Source: Cryptomeria japonica (lineage: Eukaryota; Streptophyta; Pinopsida; Cupressales; Cupressaceae). From it: a stretch of 64,000 nt of DNA. This document shows positions 57,825-64,000 of this stretch, in pieces. The notes beneath the pieces were generated by a model. It saw only the letters and a list, made by a program, of their open reading frames with translations, did no database searches and was not told where the DNA came from. Numbering within the stretch: position 1 is the first letter of the stretch; each line of letters begins with the position of its first letter. Location: the NCBI RefSeq assembly GCF_030272615.1, contig NC_081414.1:825994896-826058895 (forward strand), written 5' to 3'. A program made the position numbers and the translations under genes.

Positions 57825-58970
57825 CTAGTACTTGTGAAGGTGCATGCTATTGACAGGATCAAACAAAGGTTCACCTTCTGGAGTGGCAAGCTGATATGCC
57901 CCCGAGCCATAGGCTGCAGTCACTATGAAAGGCCCAACCCAATTAGTTTTAAACTTACCTTTGATGATGTCAGTAAACTGTGCATTCTTAGGGTTTGCCT
58001 TTAAAACCAGATCTCCCACTTCGAAGTGTCACCCTTTGACCTTCTTATTATAAGAGCGATGGAGACGGTTTTGACTTGCAAATGTGTCAGGGCTGTTTGA
58101 CGTTTCTCATCTAACATCTCAAGCTGATGCAACCGAGAGACTCTGTGTGTCTCATCATCAATCAAGTGTTGCAAGGAAACATGCAAGGAAGGAATCTCCA
58201 CTTTCAAAGGTAAAATGGCTTCCGCACCATACACCAAGGAATTAGGTGTTGCGCCAGTAGGTGTGCAGATAGAAGTGCGATAAGCGAACATGCCAATCTC
58301 GACCAGCATCATTGACAACCTTTTTCAGGATCTTGATAATGGTTTTATTTGATGCTTCAGCTTGACCATTCCCCTGTGGATAGTATGGACTGGAGAAACG
58401 GTGTTGGATATGAAACTTTTCACAGAGTTCCTTGACATCTTTATTCTTGAAGGGGCGACCATTATCAGTGACTATGGAAAGAGGAACCCCATACTGGCAT
58501 ATGATATAATTCAATAGGAATTTTGAAATTTGCACACCAGTGATATAGGTCATGGGGACAACCTCGATCCATTTTGTAAAATACTTTGTGGCTGTAATGA
58601 TAAACTTGTGTCCATTTGCAGATGTCGGGTGAATCTTGCCAATAAGATCCAATCCCCATTGAGAAAAGGGCCATGGAGATATGACATAATGAAGCTCTTG
58701 GGCTAGTGCATGAATGTAGTTTCCATGAATCTGACATTTGTAGCACTTCTTAACAAAATTATGAACATCTTTTTCCAGAGTGGGCCAATAATACCCAGCA
58801 TGAATCAACTTTTTGGCTAAGCTCAAACCATTGAAATGGCCCCCACATATACCATCATGAAACTCGTGTAAAGCCATTTGTGCTTCGTCATAATCCAAAC
58901 GCCTGAGGAGGGTATGGTCAAAAGAACGACGGTAAAGGGTGTCGGCAATGATGACATATTTGGCTATCTG
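57825..58970 (-). pseudogene. G3 integrase
   Basis: Zinc-binding HHCC is present (HEFHDGICGGHFNG, CYKCQIHGN). The catalytic core has WGLDLIGKIHPTSANGHKF, SIVTDNGRPFKNKDVKELCE and YYPQGNGQAEASNKTIIKIL, so D, D and E can all be seen. The C-terminal part has GDLVLKANPKNAQF and FKTNWVGPFIVTAAYGSGAY. The frame slips near 58290 and returns near 58080, two compensating indels. A stop at about 58964 replaces an early residue. Confidence 0.88.
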
Positions 58971-59990
58971 TCAGATGAAGGCTCGGTGTTGGTTAGTGGA
59001 AAGGTTAGGTGGTAGGGTTTGGGATTTCAAATATTGATATACATCATTGTACCATGGGGAGTTGGGACCAACAAGAATGCACATCACATCTGCTATCGAA
59101 ATGTCAAAAGAATGAACCAGCAACTGTTCGACTAAAAATTCACATTTGTCCATATTGTGGGGCATATTCAACATGGAAGCAATCATAGCCATCACATCTG
59201 CTGACTTGTTTTGCATTCTTGGAACTTGATTGAAATGGATAGCCATGAATTTTGTCTTGAAGAAGTCTACCATATGCTTATAGGGAATAAGCTTTTCATC
59301 TTTTATTTCGTAGTCATCATTCACTTGTCGGATGACTAACTGAGAATCTCCGTAGACTTGTAAATGTGTGATATTCCAGTGGACCACTACTCGGAGTCCT
59401 ATGACCAGTGCTTCATACTTTGCAATGTTGTTGGTACAATGGAAAGTGATTCTGTAGGACTTGGGAATAGCATCACCTTGAGGGGTGACAAACAAGATGC
59501 CTGCGTCGGACCCAAACTTGGTATGGGACCCATCAAAGTATAACTTCCATTCATTAGAAGATGTAAGAGCAAAGACTGATTCATCTAGAAAATTGGTCAA
59601 CATGGGATGATCATCATAAATAGGAGCCTCTGCAAGTTGATCTGCTATGACTTGTCCTTTTATTGCCTTTTGCTCCATATACTCAATGTCAAATTCACTG
59701 AGAATCATAACCCACTTTGCTAGGTGACCTGCCAAAGCTGCTCTGCTAAGCAAGTATTTTAGGGGATCAATTTTTGCAACCAACAATGTTTGGTGATTTA
59801 ACATATAATGTTGATTTTTTTGTGTTGCAAATACCACTGCTAAGCATGCCCTTTCAATAGTTGAATAATTGAGCTCATAGCCTACTAGTGTCCGGCTGAT
59901 ATAATAAATAGCTCACTCTTTGCCGTTCTCATCCTGTTGGGCCAAGAGAACTCCTAGTGCCGTTTTAGTTACAAAAATATACAATATAAA
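58971..59990 (-). pseudogene. G3 RNase H and archaeal-type RNase H
   Basis: The first RNase H runs through 59990-59640 (LGVLLAQQDENGKE, stop, AIYYISRTLVGYELNYSTIE, LAKWVMILSEFDIEY). The second domain follows at about 59560-59190: LYFDGSHTKFGSDAGILFVT, YEALVIGLRVVV, GDSQLVIRQVNDDYEI and MQNKSADVMAMIA keep the D-E-D-D pattern of archaeal-type enzymes. Two RNase H domains in tandem define the Tat group. The single stop at 59910-59912 separates it from RT. Confidence 0.88.
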
Positions 59991-62258
59991 TGGCTTTCCT
60001 TTTATAGGAGGCATTAGAATAGGTGGCGACAATAAATAGTCTTTGAGAGCTTGAAAGGTTGATTGACATTGCTCAATCCATTTAAAAGCAACACCTTTAT
60101 GCAATAGATGCTGGAATGGATGACATTTGTCGGCCAACTGAGCTATGAAGTGGCGGATTGATTGTAGATTTCCTTGCAGACTTCTTAATTGCCAGAGATT
60201 TGAAGGTGGAGGCATATCCATTATTGCTTTAACCTTGGCAGGGTCAAACTCAATGCCTCTTTGAGAAACAATGTACCCTAGTAATTTGCCAGTTGTGACA
60301 CCAAAGACACACTTCTTTGGATTGAGTTTGAGCTTGTAAGTCTCCATTCGGTCAAATATTGGGCCCAGGATGGCTAAATGACTATCTCTTATGACAGATT
60401 TGCATAATAAGTCATCAACATAGTCCTCCATCAAAGTATGCATGAAATCATGAAAAATTGTCGTCATTGCTCTTTGATATGTTGCGCCTGTATTTTTAAG
60501 ACCAAAGGGCATCACATTCCAACAGTAGGTACCCCAAGCACATGTGACTGCAGTCTTATGCTGATCTTTAGGAGCAATGCGAATTTGGTTATAGCCAAAG
60601 AAACCATCCATCAATGAAAGAATCTCATATCCAGTAGTCATGTCAACTATGATGTCGATATTTGGCAATGGAAAATCATCTTTAGGGCATGCTTTATTAA
60701 GATCCCTAAAATCTATATAGATTCTGATGCCCCCAGTCACTTTTCTAACTGGTACCAAATTTGAAATCCAGTCTGCATAATCGATGGGTCTGATAAAGCC
60801 CACATCCAGTAGTTTCTTCAGTTTGACTTTGACCAAAAGAGCCACCTGGGGATGCATCTTTCTAAGTTTTTGTTTGACAGGCATGGCATCTGCTTTTAAT
60901 GGAAAATGATGAAGGACTAATTCTGGATCAAGGCCAGGCATATCTGCATAGGACCATGCAAAGCTGATCTTCTTCTCAAGAAAGAAATTGACAAAATCTA
61001 TCTTTTCCTGTTGTGATAGAGAAGCAGCAAAATGAATGACCTTAGGGTTGTCAGGTGTACCCAAATTGATTTCTTCGGTCATTTCCATAGGTAATGTTGA
61101 TTTATCCTGACTTGATAGGGGTATGTCCACTCTTCCACCTTTGGGCGCCTCAGAGAGGTTTTCACCCGCAGGTACGTCTTTTATTTTTACTTTTGTATGA
61201 TCAGAGAGTGCCTTACGGTTTTCACTCAAAGATCTATGCTTTTGATTTTTTACTGTTTCTTTTCTTTTTTCATTTTGATGACTGGAAGATGGAGTTGACT
61301 CCCCAAAATATGCTGTGGAATCTAGGTCAATAGCAAATCCCGCCTTTTGATCACCTTGTGGTATGCCTTCCTGTAGTCCAAGGAATTCTGCAATTGCTTC
61401 GTCATTTTGAAAATAGTCCAATGTGAGTGGTTGTTGTTGGTCATGTTGGATAAGTTGGGGATAGATGAGGGGCATGGCATCATCAGTTGTAAGGAGAGAA
61501 AGGGTTGATATGGTAAAGATGTAAACATCTGTGGTGTCACTATCCGAACTGCTTGTATCTGATTCGGAGCTTGGATCCCAGAATGACTCTATCCAAGCAT
61601 GAGGACATGTTTTAGGAAGAGGAGTTATTTCATGTTTTTCTTCCATAGGAAAATTATCAGGGTCAAGGAAAATATTGTCGAGGGAATAGGAGCTAGAAGA
61701 AAAAGAACTCCACTCCCATTCATTGGAATCAGTTTCGGGTCGGGTATCGTCAGGTGTTATTTCATCATCAGAGTCATGCCCTTTTCTACACGTGGGCACT
61801 TTGGAAGATGAGGGTCCAATTCGCAATGGTACAAAACCTAACCCTAAAGTTGAGGGTCGCATCTTGGGTATAACAGGTTCTAGCCTTCCATTGTTGTTTA
61901 GGCCTAAGCCACTGCAGTCGTCATATCCTTTCTTTTGCAGCATAGTAAATCCTTTGCCATATCGTTCCATTGGAAACCTGATAGGTGGGGTCTCAGTTGG
62001 ATCTTTGTAAAGCCAATCTATGACATCATCATCTAAAGTTTCTTTGTCAAGTTCACCCCATCTTGTAAATGTAGTGGGAGGCTGATATTGAATAACAACC
62101 TTAGGTTCCTTTTGCAATAAATGCGGTTTGCCATATGATTTTGGAGATATTGGTAAATTCTCGATGAGGAATGTTTGATCCATTGAATATTCTCCGCATC
62201 CTTGGTCCTGTATCTTCAATTTTCCTTTGACAGCATCTAACAATTCATTAGGATCCAC
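59991..62258 (-). pseudogene. G3 reverse transcriptase with long N-terminal linker
   Basis: Part of a 781-codon stop-free stretch. RT occupies about the C-terminal 330 residues: LRKMHPQVALLVKVKLKKLL, GGIRIYIDFRDLNKACPKDD, FGYNQIRIAPKDQHKTAVTC and catalytic YVDDLLCKS (about 60410-60425). The 440-residue N-terminal part is linker, with a G-patch-like segment (GYDDCSGLGLNNNGRLEPVI) and acidic Ser-rich runs. RT itself shows no stop or frameshift, the best-kept enzyme domain in the window. Confidence 0.9.
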
Positions 62259-62990
62259 ATAGCTATGTGATTTGGCCTCTCTATTGAATGGGACTTGCTA
62301 CTGAGGGGTATCCTTTAGAGTAGCACAAAATTGAAATGGATTAGGATCTCCTAGAATTGTTATCTCAGTTCCATTGTAAGGATATTTTAAACATTGATGA
62401 TAAGTGGATGGAACTGCTTTCATTGCGTGGATCCATGGATGGCCAAGGATCATATTATAAGGGAGATCAAGGTCTAGGACCTACAGGAAAGTGTTTTCTG
62501 TCACTGGACTAACTCTAATAGGAAATGTAATTATCCCTTTGGATGGGCGCTCAACATCATCATATTCTTTGATTGTTATTCTTTTGGAAGCATCAATGTC
62601 ATTTTCTATATAACCAAGGCCAATGACCACTCAAAAGGTACAAATATTAAGACCCGCTCCACCATCTATCAAGACTCGTCGGATTTTGCAATTATGGACA
62701 AAGACTTCAAGGTGTAAAGGATCATTATGAGGGAGCTTATCAGGTGAGATATCATTATCAAAAAATGTGACATTTTGGGAAATAGCTAGATGTCCAATCC
62801 AGGCTTGAAACTAGTCAACATCAATGTCTATCGAGACAGTGGACTCAATTAAAGCTTTATCCAGGACTACACGATGCATGGGGGACATTTTCAAAAACTC
62901 AAGGATTGATATTTGTGCAGGTGTCTTTCCTAGATGATCCAAGAGATTATACTGACTTGTAGGAGTTGGTTTGGGAGGAGCTACAGGAGC
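62259..62990 (-). pseudogene. G3 protease
   Basis: In the same frame as RT: RRVLIDGGAGLNICTF (about 62640-62690) holds the active site, here D-G-G in place of D-S/T-G, as in many Tat proteases. PYNMILGHPWIHAMKAVPST and LKYPYNGTEITILGDPNPFQ follow. Stops near 62298, 62480 and 62629 interrupt it; two sit at likely Gln codons. Confidence 0.8.
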
Positions 62991-63011
62991 TCCTTTCAGG
63001 ACTATTTTGGA

Positions 63012-64000
63012 TCAACGAGTGGTGACTGCGCAAGAAGGATCTTGTCCCTTTATTCTTAGGGTGGAAACATACTCATTTGATGCTCGGAAACAATTGATGA
63101 CATTGTTATAACCAGTGTTTGCATAATTTGTTGTTTGAGTAGAGTTTGAAGAAGACGCCTTACCCTTATCATGATCAAGAAAAGGAGTTTTGAAAATGGT
63201 ATGATCAGTGGTAGAGGTTGCATGGGGTGGATCTACCTCAATTACTCCTTGCTCTAGCAAATCTTAAATCATATGTTTCAATTGAAAACATGATGCGGTC
63301 TTATGTCCTTTGGACCGATGATACACACAGTATGCATTATCATTCCACCAATGTGGTTTTACCACTAGTTTTGCCTTGATATCTAGTAGCTTAATAAATT
63401 TTGCTTGTATTAATTGCTTCATTACCGACTCAATAGGCTCTCCCAATGGCGTAAATTGTCGAGGAGGCCCATCCCTTGATCGGAAAGGTTTGCGCTGTTG
63501 GCTTTGTTGCTAGCCTTGTTGTTGATTATATTGTTGAAGATGTTGTTGGTATTGCGGTTGAGTAACATTGCTCACTAGTGTCTAATTTTGTTCCATAGTT
63601 GACATATTAAAAACACTTAATTTCTTGATTGTGAATGGGGGTTGATTTTTATTCACCGCTCTTGCATCAACAACTCCATCATTAGTGACATTCTTGTTCT
63701 TATACCAAAATCTATTTCTGTCCCCTAAATTGTTAGTGTTGTCACTGTCTTTGTTAAGCTTAATGATTCCTTTAGCTACCAGAGCAGTTTTAATATTCAT
63801 CCCTTTCTTAATGAGTTTCTCAATAGTACTGGGACTTTTCAATTTCAGTTCATACAACATTTCTGGGACCAAATTTTGGATAAACAGATTCACTTGTTGT
63901 TCTTCTGGTATATCAAGGGAAGAATGACTATACAAGCTTCGCCATCGTTGCAAAAAAGTCACTAATGGTTCACCTTGCTTTTGCTTGGTGTTGCATAAAT
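63012..64000 (-). pseudogene. G3 gag (partial)
   Basis: The capsid part MTFLQRWRSLYSHSSLDIPE, VNLFIQNLVPEMLYELKLKS (63962-63582) is followed by a Gln-rich piece with stops (about 63450-63580) and a knuckle YCVYHRSKGHKTASCFQLKH (CX2HX4HX4C, about 63290-63345), the usual Tat form. The remainder (63260-63012) leads to protease in the same frame. The N-terminus and 5' LTR lie beyond the window. Confidence 0.85.

Larger units (their letters stand above)
51940..64000 (-). mobile_element. Gypsy G3, Tat lineage, with antisense PMD gene
   Basis: A minus-strand Ty3/gypsy element running off the right edge: 3' LTR (about 51940-53493), polypurine tract, antisense ORF (54351-56150), spacer, and gag-pol (57825-64000). 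Tat identity rests on a second, archaeal-type RNase H, the integrase motif YYPQGNGQAEASNKTI, and the extra ORF between pol and the 3' LTR. Nearly the whole gag-pol is in one frame, interrupted mainly by stops. It sits in copia I gag. The duplication cannot be checked because the 5' LTR is outside the window. Confidence 0.85.

Overview
This 64 kb window looks like nuclear DNA from a seed plant with a large, repeat-rich genome. I found no cellular protein gene, rRNA, tRNA or CRISPR array. Everything I can interpret is transposable-element sequence: plant Ty1/copia and Ty3/gypsy retrotransposons and one plant L1-type LINE. A gymnosperm is my guess from the nesting depth and long LTRs, but the sequence does not prove it.

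Layout. The left two thirds is a nest that can be unpacked from target-site duplications (TSDs) and reading frames that resume on the far side of insertions. A minus-strand gypsy element, G2 (5' LTR 47397-48370, gag and protease 45364-47224, RT/RNase H/integrase 30295-31977, last integrase codons 23839-23878), is broken by three insertions. E (31978-45363) is probably a solo LTR of G2's own family in the opposite orientation. C (23879-30294) is a minus-strand Sirevirus-like copia. G1 is a second gypsy running off the left edge. G1's gag is split by copia A (441-22837, minus). A is split by a LINE (2053-10059, in its RNase H) and by copia B (15129-22805, plus, in its 5' LTR). E contains copia-like D (32842-42073, plus), which has long LTRs and recognisable gag only; D's 3' LTR holds a gypsy solo LTR (40856-41840).

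The right part, 48371-51940, is pieces of a plus-strand copia (I) with an integrase/RNase H scrap of another gypsy inside its LTR. From about 51940 to the right edge is G3, a minus-strand Tat-lineage gypsy: 3' LTR, polypurine tract, an extra ORF on the opposite strand encoding a Plant Mobile Domain protein (54351-56150), then integrase, dual RNase H, RT, protease and gag.

The most interesting items are the two extra ORFs carried by retroelements: the antisense Plant Mobile Domain gene of G3, and an unidentified third ORF (about 8161-9893) between the RNase H and the 3' UTR of the LINE. Both have a folded N-terminal part, a charged middle and a predicted coiled-coil C-terminus. A repeat array lies just upstream of the G3 antisense gene. 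All elements are decayed. Many of the inactivating changes I could place are CAG-to-TAG or TGG-to-TAG/TGA, as expected from deamination of methylated cytosine in silenced plant transposons.
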